Assembly: GCA_031285215.1 (NCBI GenBank)
Contig: JAITWQ010000125.1
Span: forward strand, 1-6,857
Direction of reading: 5' to 3'
From: Syntrophobacterales bacterium
GTDB lineage: Bacteria > Desulfobacterota > Syntrophia > Syntrophales > JAAYKM01
Length of the DNA: 6,857 nt
The notes beneath the pieces are model-generated. The model made no database searches, was not told the origin of the DNA, and saw only the letters and a program-made list of their open reading frames with translations. Below, in pieces: positions 1 through 5,884 of the stretch (within the stretch, counting starts at the first letter, position 1; each line of letters opens with the position of its first letter). The translations under genes were made by a program, and so were the position numbers.

Positions 1-1178
1 CCGATTTCCGCATCGGTTAAGAAACAGGCGGGGTCTGATGCCCAGATATCTCCCGTCACCGCTTCCGCTCTGGCCCGGAAATTCCCGCCGCAGATATTCA
101 ACCAGCGGCATTGGGAGCAGCGCCCCTTGAGGAAAGGTTTTTTGTTCTTCAACCGCGCCATCAATTCGTTTGACGTATCAGGCCAGATCTCACTGAATGG
201 CCGCTGACGGATATTACCGAAAGAAATATTCCGCCAGAACTGATCCGCGTGGACTTCGCCGTCCCAGCTTATACAGGCGATTCCGTGCCCGGAACTGTTT
301 CCTTCGTTCATCCGTAAAAGCTCCAGAACACTGGCCGCCCTTTGAGGATCTTCTTCACATAAGCGGAGGTAAATGTAAGGGCCGTCAGCGTGGTTGTCCA
401 CCGTAAGGATTTCCTTGGGCAAGCCGCGCTCAAAAAGGCGGTGCGTTCTCTCCATGATCAAATCAAGGACGGCGCGTGTTTCTTCATGGGACAGATCTTC
501 CGCAATCAGGCTGGAGCCTCGTCCCGTATAAACGAGATGATAGAAGCAGGCACGGGGAATATTTTCCCCTTCGAGAAGATCAAAAATGGCCGGAATATCT
601 CGGGCATTCTTTCTGTTAATGGTGAAACGCACGCCAACTTTAATTCCTGCCGCAAGGCAGGCCCTTATTCCCTCCATGCTTTTATCAAAGGCCCCTCTGG
701 TTCCTCTGAAATGATCATGAGTTTCCCGGAGGCCATCCAGACTGACGCCGACATAGGATAAGCCGATACGCTTTAGTGCCGCGGCCACATCCCGGTTAAT
801 CAGGGTGCCATTTGTGGAAATAACCGCGCGGATACCTTTCTCAACGGCATACTGGGCCAGTTCCGGAAGATCGTGCCGCATCAGGGGCTCTCCCCCCGAA
901 AAGAGAATAACGGGACAGGAAAAGGACGCCAAATCGTCAATCATGGATTTGGCCTCCATGGTGGTCAATTCATCAGGATAGAATTTATCCTGCGATTGGG
1001 AATAACAGTGGATGCAATGGAGATTGCACCGCCTTGTCATGTTCCAGACCACGACCGGACGCTTTATGGCCGCGAATTGCAGCAGATGGGAGGGAAGGTC
1101 TTTCCCATCCCGGCTGTTGTAGCGAAGCATGTCGGACGGTTCCACCGCCCCGCAGTAAAGTTTTGAAATGCCAATCAT
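1..1178 (-). CDS. ahbC: Radical SAM 12,18-didecarboxysiroheme deacetylase (AhbC), 3' end cut by window edge
   Basis: Translating the minus strand from ATG 1178-1176 gives 392 full codons with no stop; only the last few residues should be missing. The start MIGISKLYCG and the overall sequence match what I remember of AhbC. The radical SAM cluster motif is C51-x3-C55-x2-C58 (RRCNLHCIHC), followed by an FSGGEP motif that helps bind SAM. A C-terminal SPASM-like cysteine set (C302, C354, C357, C363, C385) should bind an auxiliary Fe-S cluster. AhbC removes two acetate side chains from 12,18-didecarboxysiroheme to give Fe-coproporphyrin III in the cytoplasm, part of the alternative siroheme-dependent heme pathway. 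Relatives AhbD and NirJ share this architecture, so the exact step is family-level knowledge. GGGAAG just upstream is a modest ribosome binding site. The frame stays open for about 67 codons upstream, but the conserved start argues for 1178. Confidence 0.85.
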   Translation of the reverse strand, partial: MIGISKLYCGAVEPSDMLRYNSRDGKDLPSHLLQFAAIKRPVVVWNMTRRCNLHCIHCYSQSQDKFYPDELTTMEAKSMIDDLASFSCPVILFSGGEPLMRHDLPELAQYAVEKGIRAVISTNGTLINRDVAAALKRIGLSYVGVSLDGLRETHDHFRGTRGAFDKSMEGIRACLAAGIKVGVRFTINRKNARDIPAIFDLLEGENIPRACFYHLVYTGRGSSLIAEDLSHEETRAVLDLIMERTHRLFERGLPKEILTVDNHADGPYIYLRLCEEDPQRAASVLELLRMNEGNSSGHGIACISWDGEVHADQFWRNISFGNIRQRPFSEIWPDTSNELMARLKNKKPFLKGRCSQCRWLNICGGNFRARAEAVTGDIWASDPACFLTDAEI

Positions 1179-1218
1179 GATAACTTCCCGTTTACCTGAA
1201 ACGATATTTTCGGGAATG

Positions 1219-1247
1219 TAAGTAGCATATTCTCTAAAGAGGAACAA
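1219..1247 (-). promoter_or_regulatory. Possible ahbC promoter
   Basis: On the minus strand TTGTTC (1247-1242) and TACTTA (1224-1219) are separated by 17 nt, about 40 bp upstream of the ahbC start. Spacing is ideal but both boxes are weak matches to sigma-70 consensus. It is offered because ahbC is 306 bp from bioB and probably needs its own promoter. Confidence 0.2.
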
Positions 1248-1292
1248 TTCTTTCTTCTGCGGCCAATGTTGTATCTGGAATTCACAATTAAT

Positions 1293-1324
1293 CGTTGCCC
1301 TTCGTTTCCTGACGAGGGGCAGCG
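1293..1324 (+). other. Strong hairpin, best paired as plus-strand RNA
   Basis: TGCCCTTCGT (1296-1305) pairs with ACGAGGGGCA (1312-1321) across a 6-nt loop TTCCTG. The ten-pair stem has a single T-G wobble and can be extended three pairs to 1293/1324 with one more wobble. As minus-strand RNA the wobbles become C-A mismatches, so pairing favours plus-strand transcription. No T-run follows on either strand, so it is not a standard intrinsic terminator. Role unknown: a small RNA, a bidirectional stop structure or a repeat unit are all possible. Confidence 0.45.
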
Positions 1325-1484
1325 GCTGGTTTGGGTGCTTCCGCATCAAGTCCAGCACTTTATTAACCGCCCACAACACGCTACATCACACCGATTGCAA
1401 ATCGGCGCGAGCGGTAATGGCAAAAATACTGACATTTTACAATCTGTGTTTTTCTGAAAAATATCTGATTAATAGTGAGAATTA

Positions 1485-2468
1485 TCACACTGCTGGTTGC
1501 AGGCCCAGGGCACGGATCATGTTCCAGTCGTCTTGAATGTTTCTTCCTGCGGTTGTCAGGTAATTTCCCGCCATAAAACCGCTGGCCCCGGCCATGAATA
1601 TCCAAGATTGCAAGTCGCCCAGGGTGAGTTCGCGTCCTCCGCAGATAAGGATTTCTTTTCCGGGATTGATAAAGCGGAACAAGGCGATACATTTCAGGGC
1701 GTCCAGAGGCGCAAGGAGAGGCTGATTTTCCATCCGCGTACCCGCAACGGGGTTGATGAAGTTTAACGGTATGCCGTCCACATCAAGATCGCGCAGGGTG
1801 CAGGCCAGTTCTATGCGCTGCTCCCATGACTCCCCCAAACCCAAAATGCCGCCGCTGCAAACACGAAGGCCCGCTTCTTTGACCTGCCGCAGGGTGTTGA
1901 TGTCGTCATCGTAGTCATGGGTCGTGCATATCTCGCGGAAAAAGCTCCGCGCCGTTTCCAGATTATGATGATACGTGGTGACGCCGCTTTCTTTGAGAAG
2001 ATGTGCCCTTGAGGAAGTCAGCGTTCCCACGGAGGCGCAGACCGCAATATCGGATTCGCGGCGGATTATTTTTGCCGCGCGCGAAATCGTATTCATTTCG
2101 TCATCGGTGAGGGAAAGCCCGCTGGCCACCATGGAAAAGCGAGTGGCTCCTGCTTTGCGGCGTTCCAGAGCGTCGGCTGCCATGTCCTCTGCTGATTTCA
2201 GGTCGTACGTCAGAATGTCCGTTTTATGGTGAGATGATTGGGCGCAGAAGGCGCAGTCCTCTGTACAGAAACCGGATTTCGCGTTCAGAATAGCGCAGAC
2301 AGTAATGACATTTCCCCTGTGGGCTTGGGTAATTTTATGGGCGCAGAAGATCAAATCACCCAGGTCTTTTTCCGGAAGGCGGGCTATGGCGCACATCTCT
2401 TCGCCGGAAGGACTGTAGCCATGATGGATGATCTTTTCTGTCAGAGCAATGAGTGTGGCATTGAGCAT
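1485..2468 (-). CDS. bioB: Biotin synthase BioB (radical SAM)
   Basis: A 327-residue protein of normal BioB length. It inserts sulfur into dethiobiotin to form the thiophane ring of biotin, the last pathway step, in the cytoplasm. The SAM-binding 4Fe-4S motif is C68-x3-C72-x2-C75 (SGFCTEDCAFCAQS). Further hallmarks are the HHNLET stretch at 167-172, VCSGGILGLGE (203-213) and GGRE with Arg279. Against the E. coli auxiliary 2Fe-2S ligands, Cys128, Cys188 and Arg260 correspond to Cys144, Cys204 and Arg279, but the Cys97 position is Ser112 (TRFSMVASG) and an extra Cys276 stands three residues before Arg279. This fits the anaerobe-type BioB discussed in the findings. The start ATG (2468) follows AAGGA by 9 nt. 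It is divergent from birA, shares the BirA operator with it, and should be repressed by biotin. Confidence 0.96.
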   Translation of the reverse strand: MLNATLIALTEKIIHHGYSPSGEEMCAIARLPEKDLGDLIFCAHKITQAHRGNVITVCAILNAKSGFCTEDCAFCAQSSHHKTDILTYDLKSAEDMAADALERRKAGATRFSMVASGLSLTDDEMNTISRAAKIIRRESDIAVCASVGTLTSSRAHLLKESGVTTYHHNLETARSFFREICTTHDYDDDINTLRQVKEAGLRVCSGGILGLGESWEQRIELACTLRDLDVDGIPLNFINPVAGTRMENQPLLAPLDALKCIALFRFINPGKEILICGGRELTLGDLQSWIFMAGASGFMAGNYLTTAGRNIQDDWNMIRALGLQPAV

Positions 2469-2516
2469 TCTTGGTTGTCCTTACGTAGCGGGGAATAATT
2501 TTATCTCCTATCAGAG

Positions 2517-2546
2517 ATTTTATTTTCCGTCAACCGGAAGCGTGAA
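2517..2546 (-). promoter_or_regulatory. Predicted bioB promoter
   Basis: On the minus strand TTCACG (2546-2541) and TAAAAT (2522-2517) are 18 nt apart; the -10 box matches consensus at five of six bases, the -35 weakly. Transcription would begin near 2510, leaving a leader of about 40 nt that includes the AAGGA site. The BirA operator covers the -35 box and most of the spacer, which suits repression. An alternative -35 (TTGACG, 2533-2528) would need a poor -10 box. Confidence 0.4.
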
Positions 2547-2558
2547 ATGGGTTGACAA
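2527..2558. promoter_or_regulatory. BirA operator (biotin repressor site)
   Basis: Half-sites CCGTCAACC (2527-2535) and GGTTGACAA (2550-2558) form an inverted repeat with seven perfectly matched core bases (GTCAACC/GGTTGAC) and a 14-nt spacer. Known BirA operators have the form TTGTnAACC, a spacer of about 14-16 nt, then GGTTnACAA, so both arms and the spacing fit. The site lies between divergent bioB and birA. Its right arm contains the predicted birA -35 box and its left arm lies in the bioB promoter spacer, so one bound BirA dimer could shut both genes. Confidence 0.82.
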
Positions 2559-2580
2559 TCATTCTAACGGCGTGTATGAC
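2552..2580 (+). promoter_or_regulatory. Predicted birA promoter
   Basis: A perfect -35 box TTGACA (2552-2557) and TATGAC (2575-2580, four of six consensus bases) are separated by an ideal 17 nt. The -35 box sits inside the right operator arm, predicting autoregulation. The expected start of transcription, about 7 nt past the -10 box, coincides with the proposed birA ATG at 2587, which would make the mRNA leaderless. Confidence 0.5.
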
Positions 2581-2586
2581 CTTGCC

Positions 2587-3945
2587 ATGTCAACAAAAGA
2601 TGATCTCCTGAAGAGTTTGAAAGAATCACTTGGCATATGGGTTTCCGGTAAACTTCTTGCTGAAGGGCTGGGTATCTCCCGCAGTGCTGTTTGGAAGCAC
2701 ATGAAGGCCCTTCGGAAAGAAGGATATGAGATCGAATCTACATCCCGGCGGGGATACCGCCTGGAGCATCTTCCCGACCGCCTTTTCCCCGCAGAAATTC
2801 AGATGGGGTTGAAATCATCCTGTCTGGGGCGGGGACAGATCGAATATTACGAAGAAACAGATTCCACAAACAACCGCGCCCGCAATCTTGCTCAGGAAGG
2901 AGCGCCGGAGGGAACTCTTGTGCTGGCGGAATTTCAACGTCAGGGGCGGGGACGCCGCGGGCGGATCTGGCGTTCTCCCAAAGGGGCGGGCATTTATGTT
3001 TCTGTAATTCTCCGCCCTCATGTTCAGCCTCACGAAGCGCCGCAGCTTACACTGCTGACGGCGGTGGCCATGGCGGAAACCTTGCGGGAAACAGCTGATC
3101 TGCCCTTTGCCATCAAATGGCCCAACGATATTATGGTTCGGGGCAAAAAGATTTCCGGTATCCTGACGGAAATGGCGATGGAAATGGAGCGAATTGATTA
3201 TGTGGTGGTGGGCGTGGGCCTGAATGTCAACATGAGGCAGGAAGATATGAGTCCCGATATTCGGGATATTGCCACTTCCCTTGCCATTTCAACGGGCAAG
3301 GTATTTTCCCGGGTGCAGATTCTCCGGGCTTTTCTGGAGAAACTGGAGTTTTACTACGGCCTCTTTCAGGCCCGGCAGTTTGAACGTATCCGTCTGCGCT
3401 GGAAGGAATTATCCGGCCTTATCGGAAAGAAAGTTCGCATTGACGGCCTTGACCGCCCTTTTACCGGAGAGGTTATGGATCTGGATCAGGATGGTTTTCT
3501 TCTTTTGAAATTGAAGGATGGAACCATACAGCGCATTGTGGCCGGCGATGTTTTGTATGTGGAATTGCAGGGCCTGGCTGCAATGAAAAGTCAAAACACG
3601 TACGACTTTATTTGTGGTTCAACATTGATTTGGGAATTTGATATTGCAGAAATTAAAGAAACTAATAAAAAAATTAAGAGACAATTAAAGTATTATAAAT
3701 TAGGTGATTTTGACCAAAACCGAATTAATTATTTAAGAAATTTGAAAAATGAAATAATGGCCGAAATCCATTTATATCAAAAATCAAAATATTATCAAAA
3801 ATCTAATAATTCAATATATGCAGATTTTTCAGATTATAATATTGCTTTGATGGTTTCTGATTTTATTGAAAAATACGACAAAATTTCCAAATCAGACATG
3901 TACGGAATTATAAATTACGCGATTTACTTGTATTATTTGCGCTGA
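2587..3945 (+). CDS. birA: Bifunctional biotin-protein ligase / biotin repressor BirA with an aberrant C-terminal extension
   Basis: From ATG 2587 the protein is 452 residues. Residues 1-60 form a winged helix-turn-helix (LLAEGLGISRSAVWKHMKAL) with a basic wing ending RRGYRL. The ligase domain shows the biotinyl-AMP loop GRGRRG (120-125), KWPND (177-181), KKISGIL (187-193, with the catalytic-loop Lys) and GVGLNVN (209-215). An SH3-like C-terminal domain ends near residue 330 (GDVLYVE), the usual BirA length. It activates biotin and transfers it to carboxylase lysines, and represses biotin genes when holo. After about residue 331 composition turns AT-rich and residues 333-452 (Lys/Asn/Tyr-rich, largely helical in appearance) resemble no part of BirA; an internal ATG at 3583 could start that piece separately. 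The frame is open back to 2428, but that start lies inside bioB and upstream of the operator. There is no clear Shine-Dalgarno site at 2587. Confidence 0.9.
   Translation: MSTKDDLLKSLKESLGIWVSGKLLAEGLGISRSAVWKHMKALRKEGYEIESTSRRGYRLEHLPDRLFPAEIQMGLKSSCLGRGQIEYYEETDSTNNRARNLAQEGAPEGTLVLAEFQRQGRGRRGRIWRSPKGAGIYVSVILRPHVQPHEAPQLTLLTAVAMAETLRETADLPFAIKWPNDIMVRGKKISGILTEMAMEMERIDYVVVGVGLNVNMRQEDMSPDIRDIATSLAISTGKVFSRVQILRAFLEKLEFYYGLFQARQFERIRLRWKELSGLIGKKVRIDGLDRPFTGEVMDLDQDGFLLLKLKDGTIQRIVAGDVLYVELQGLAAMKSQNTYDFICGSTLIWEFDIAEIKETNKKIKRQLKYYKLGDFDQNRINYLRNLKNEIMAEIHLYQKSKYYQKSNNSIYADFSDYNIALMVSDFIEKYDKISKSDMYGIINYAIYLYYLR
3564..3584. repeat. Perfect 7-bp hairpin at the birA fusion junction
   Basis: ATTGCAG (3564-3570) and CTGCAAT (3578-3584) are perfect inverted repeats around a 7-nt loop. 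The structure sits where BirA homology ends and AT-rich sequence begins. It could be the stem of a former birA terminator, a junction feature of the inserted DNA, or chance within coding sequence. Confidence 0.4.
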
Positions 3946-3958
3946 CAAAAAAACGTTT

Positions 3959-3994
3959 GCGCAGATTTGTAATTGGCGCGGATTTACTGAAATC
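3959..3994 (+). repeat. Two adjoining hairpins in the island
   Basis: GCGCAGATT (3959-3967) pairs with AATTGGCGC (3971-3979) over a TGT loop, with one mismatch and one G-T wobble. Directly after it GATTT (3981-3985) pairs with AAATC (3990-3994) over ACTG. The phrase GCGC(A/G)GATTT also occurs twice in direct orientation. This GC-rich spot stands out inside the AT-rich island and resembles a dispersed palindromic repeat unit; no T-run follows, so a terminator is less likely. Confidence 0.4.
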
Positions 3995-3999
3995 TAAAT

Positions 4000-4467
4000 A
4001 TGGCTCTGCAAAACCACACTTTCGGATATTGCCCAAAAAACAAGCAAACTAAATTGACGCCAACCGACTTTGTGATTTCTGAATCAGGCGAAAACGAGTT
4101 TAGTATTGTTGGCAGCAATGTTGTCATCTTCAACAAAGCCGTTGAGAATGATAAGATTGGAATTTGTATTTATGGTCCTCACAAATTTGAGGATTATGCC
4201 AGCAAAATCATTGGATACATTTATTGGCTGAGCGGTTGCAAAAGTGAACTGAAAAATTTTTATAACGCTGAAATGAGTGAATATACAGAAGAAAAAGCAA
4301 ATGATGACTGGTATGACACTTTAGAAATTTTTAGCGTGAAAATAATAGTCGGCATGAACGGCAGCTTGTATTCTGAAATATCGTGTGGGGATAATATCTC
4401 ACAGTACCATATTTTGGACATAGAAACGGAAAATGAAACAATTACATCAATGAACTATGATGGATAA
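4000..4467 (+). CDS. Hypothetical protein of the low-GC island
   Basis: A 155-residue, acidic, soluble-looking protein without a signal peptide or clear membrane segment. I do not recognise it. A hydrophobic aromatic stretch (KIIGYIYWLSGC, around residues 69-80) and a C-terminal part with WYDTLEIFSVKI and EISCGDN motifs suggest a small alpha/beta domain; its size, acidity and setting beside another orphan piece recall immunity-type proteins of toxin systems, but that is only an impression. No Shine-Dalgarno site precedes ATG 4000, and the first 15-20 codons overlap a segment that in another frame reads open to a stop at 4050-4052, so the true start may lie further downstream. Codon use is AT-rich, unlike bioA 50 bp downstream, consistent with transfer. 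Confidence 0.5.
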   Translation: MALQNHTFGYCPKNKQTKLTPTDFVISESGENEFSIVGSNVVIFNKAVENDKIGICIYGPHKFEDYASKIIGYIYWLSGCKSELKNFYNAEMSEYTEEKANDDWYDTLEIFSVKIIVGMNGSLYSEISCGDNISQYHILDIETENETITSMNYDG

Positions 4468-4516
4468 ATAACGAATAGCCGTTTCACAGCGATAAAATAT
4501 AAAAAAGGAAACAGAT

Positions 4517-5884
4517 ATGGACAAGGAAGAGATCGAAAAATTGCAGCAGGCCGATTTGGATTGCGTATGGCATCCCTTTACCCAGATGAAACTCTATGGC
4601 GAAGAAACTACCGTTATCATTGAGCGGGGCAAAGGGTCATGGCTGTATGATATTGAAGGAAACGCCTATTTGGACGGTATCTCTTCCCTCTGGACCAATA
4701 TGCACGGTCACGGGAAAGAGGTTCTGGATAAAGCCCTGAAGGCGCAGACGGGTCTCATTGCCCATTCAACCCTCCTTGGCATTTCCAATGTGCCTGCCGT
4801 CCGCTTTGCTCAAAAACTATTGGAGGTCGCGCCGCCGGGGCTTGCCAAGGTGTTTTATTCGGACAGCGGTTCCACGGCAGTGGAAATTGCGTTGAAGATG
4901 GCCTTTCAGTATCATCGCCAGTCCGCTCAGGGAAATCCGCGTAAAAGAAAATTTCTGACCTTTGTCAATGCCTATCATGGCGATACGATTGGTTCGGTAA
5001 GCCTGGGGGGAATTGATCTGTTCCATGAAATGTATCGTGATCTTCTCTTTGGCACATATAAAGCGGCTTCTCCCTACTGTTACCGCTGTCCTTATGATCA
5101 GCAATATCCGGGATGCAAGATGGATTGTCTGGAAGTGGCCAGGAAAATTCTGGATGAACATCATGATGAAATTGCCGCCGTTGTTTTGGAGCCTCTTGTT
5201 CAGGGCGCAGCCGGTATTCTTGTACAGCCGGATGGTTTTGTTCGCGGTGTTCGCGAGTTGTGTGACCGTTACGATGTTTTCATGATTGCCGATGAAGTGG
5301 CCGTTGGATTCGGCAGAACGGGCAAAATGTTCGCCTGTCAGCACGAGTGGGTAACGCCGGATATTATGTGTCTGGCCAAGGGAATTTCGGGGGGATACCT
5401 TCCCCTTGCGGCCACCTTAACGACGGAAAAGATATTTGCCGGTTTTTTGGGAGAGGCAGTAGAAAACAAAACCTTTTTCCATGGCCACACCTATACGGGC
5501 AATCCCCTGGCTTGCGCGGTGGCCATTGCCAGTTTGGAGCTGTTTGCCGAAGAGAACATCATGGAAAGGGTGCAGGGTTCCATAGCCCTGCTGCGGGAAA
5601 AACTTGCAGACTTCCAGCATCTTTCCCATGTGGGAGATATTCGCCAGAAAGGTCTGATGGCAGGCATTGAGTTGGTTGCCGATAAGAAAACAAAGGAAAA
5701 CTTTCCTCCGGGGAAAAGGACCGGTCATCGGGTAATCATGGAAGCGAGGAAGCGTGGCGTGATCATTCGTCCCCTGGGAGATGTTATTGTCCTGATGCCT
5801 CATTTGGGCATGTCCCCGGATGAGCTGGAGCTGCTCTGCCGCGTAACGTATGAAGCCATTCAAACGGTTACGGAAAAAACGTGA
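4517..5884 (+). CDS. bioA: 8-amino-7-oxononanoate (KAPA) aminotransferase BioA
   Basis: A 455-residue, class III PLP aminotransferase of BioA length. It converts KAPA to 7,8-diaminopelargonate, normally with S-adenosylmethionine as amino donor. Hallmarks: VWHPFTQM (17-24), SSLWTNMHGH (57-66), the phosphate-binding DSGST (116-120), AYHGD (152-156; Tyr153 and Asp156 match E. coli Tyr144 and Asp147), IADE with Asp259 for the PLP pyridine, the Schiff-base Lys288 in LAKGISGGYLPL, HGHTYTGNP (322-330) and IRPLGD near the end with Arg418. A four-cysteine segment (C188, C191, C200, C204) sits in the middle, as in some homologs from other bacteria. ATG 4517 follows AGGAA by 6 nt. It starts an operon whose next two genes overlap by 4 nt each. 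Use of lysine instead of SAM, as in Bacillus BioK, cannot be ruled out by sequence. Confidence 0.95.
   Translation: MDKEEIEKLQQADLDCVWHPFTQMKLYGEETTVIIERGKGSWLYDIEGNAYLDGISSLWTNMHGHGKEVLDKALKAQTGLIAHSTLLGISNVPAVRFAQKLLEVAPPGLAKVFYSDSGSTAVEIALKMAFQYHRQSAQGNPRKRKFLTFVNAYHGDTIGSVSLGGIDLFHEMYRDLLFGTYKAASPYCYRCPYDQQYPGCKMDCLEVARKILDEHHDEIAAVVLEPLVQGAAGILVQPDGFVRGVRELCDRYDVFMIADEVAVGFGRTGKMFACQHEWVTPDIMCLAKGISGGYLPLAATLTTEKIFAGFLGEAVENKTFFHGHTYTGNPLACAVAIASLELFAEENIMERVQGSIALLREKLADFQHLSHVGDIRQKGLMAGIELVADKKTKENFPPGKRTGHRVIMEARKRGVIIRPLGDVIVLMPHLGMSPDELELLCRVTYEAIQTVTEKT

Larger units (their letters stand above)
1179..1484. other. Intergenic region between bioB and ahbC, no convincing gene
   Basis: This 306-bp gap lies downstream of bioB and upstream of ahbC, both on the minus strand. 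It holds a strong hairpin (1293-1324), a 15-nt dyad CCGATT-GCA-AATCGG (1391-1405) and a weak ahbC promoter candidate. Short open frames exist on both strands, including a 63-codon plus-strand frame at 1266-1457, but none has a recognisable product or ribosome binding site. No hairpin followed by a T-run is seen just after the bioB stop, so I cannot place a bioB terminator. Confidence 0.6.
3584..4500. other. Low-GC island between birA and bioA, probably acquired
   Basis: Base composition changes abruptly after the birA C-terminal domain: A and T dominate, with runs such as AATAAAAAAATTAAG, and codons shift to AAA, AAT, ATT and TAT. Composition returns to that of the neighbours at bioA. The island holds the fused birA tail (3583-3945), two adjoining hairpins (3959-3994) and an unrecognised ORF (4000-4467). 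I see no transposase, integrase, tRNA or convincing terminal repeats, so the transfer route is unknown. Edges are judged by eye and are uncertain by some tens of bases. The island separates birA from the bioA operon. Confidence 0.65.

Noticed and set aside
1360..1440. tRNA-Cys, because TTGCAAA in a short stem looks like a Cys anticodon arm
   Set aside because: No acceptor or D-arm pairing and no GTTCGA T-loop at the right distance on either strand.
1266..1457. 63-codon plus-strand ORF in the bioB-ahbC gap
   Set aside because: No ribosome binding site, no recognisable motif, and it spans the hairpin and dyad; low-complexity chance ORF is more likely.
2428..2586. Longer birA start at ATG 2428
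   Set aside because: It lies inside the divergent bioB gene and upstream of the operator and promoter; the extra residues do not resemble BirA, whose winged helix-turn-helix begins right after 2587.
3581..4454. CAATGAA direct repeats (3581-3587 and 4448-4454) as target-site duplication of the island
   Set aside because: Only 7 bp, expected by chance at this scale, and the right copy lies inside the island ORF rather than at its edge.
4441..4516. Separate bioA promoter in the island's right end
   Set aside because: TAAAAT at 4493-4498 could be a -10 box but no acceptable -35 box lies 16-18 nt upstream, and the area is AT-rich enough to give such matches by chance.
4817..5344. 175-codon minus-strand ORF within bioA, and similar long antisense frames
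   Set aside because: These are shadows of bioA and ahbC; their translations lack family motifs while the opposite strand is clearly coding.
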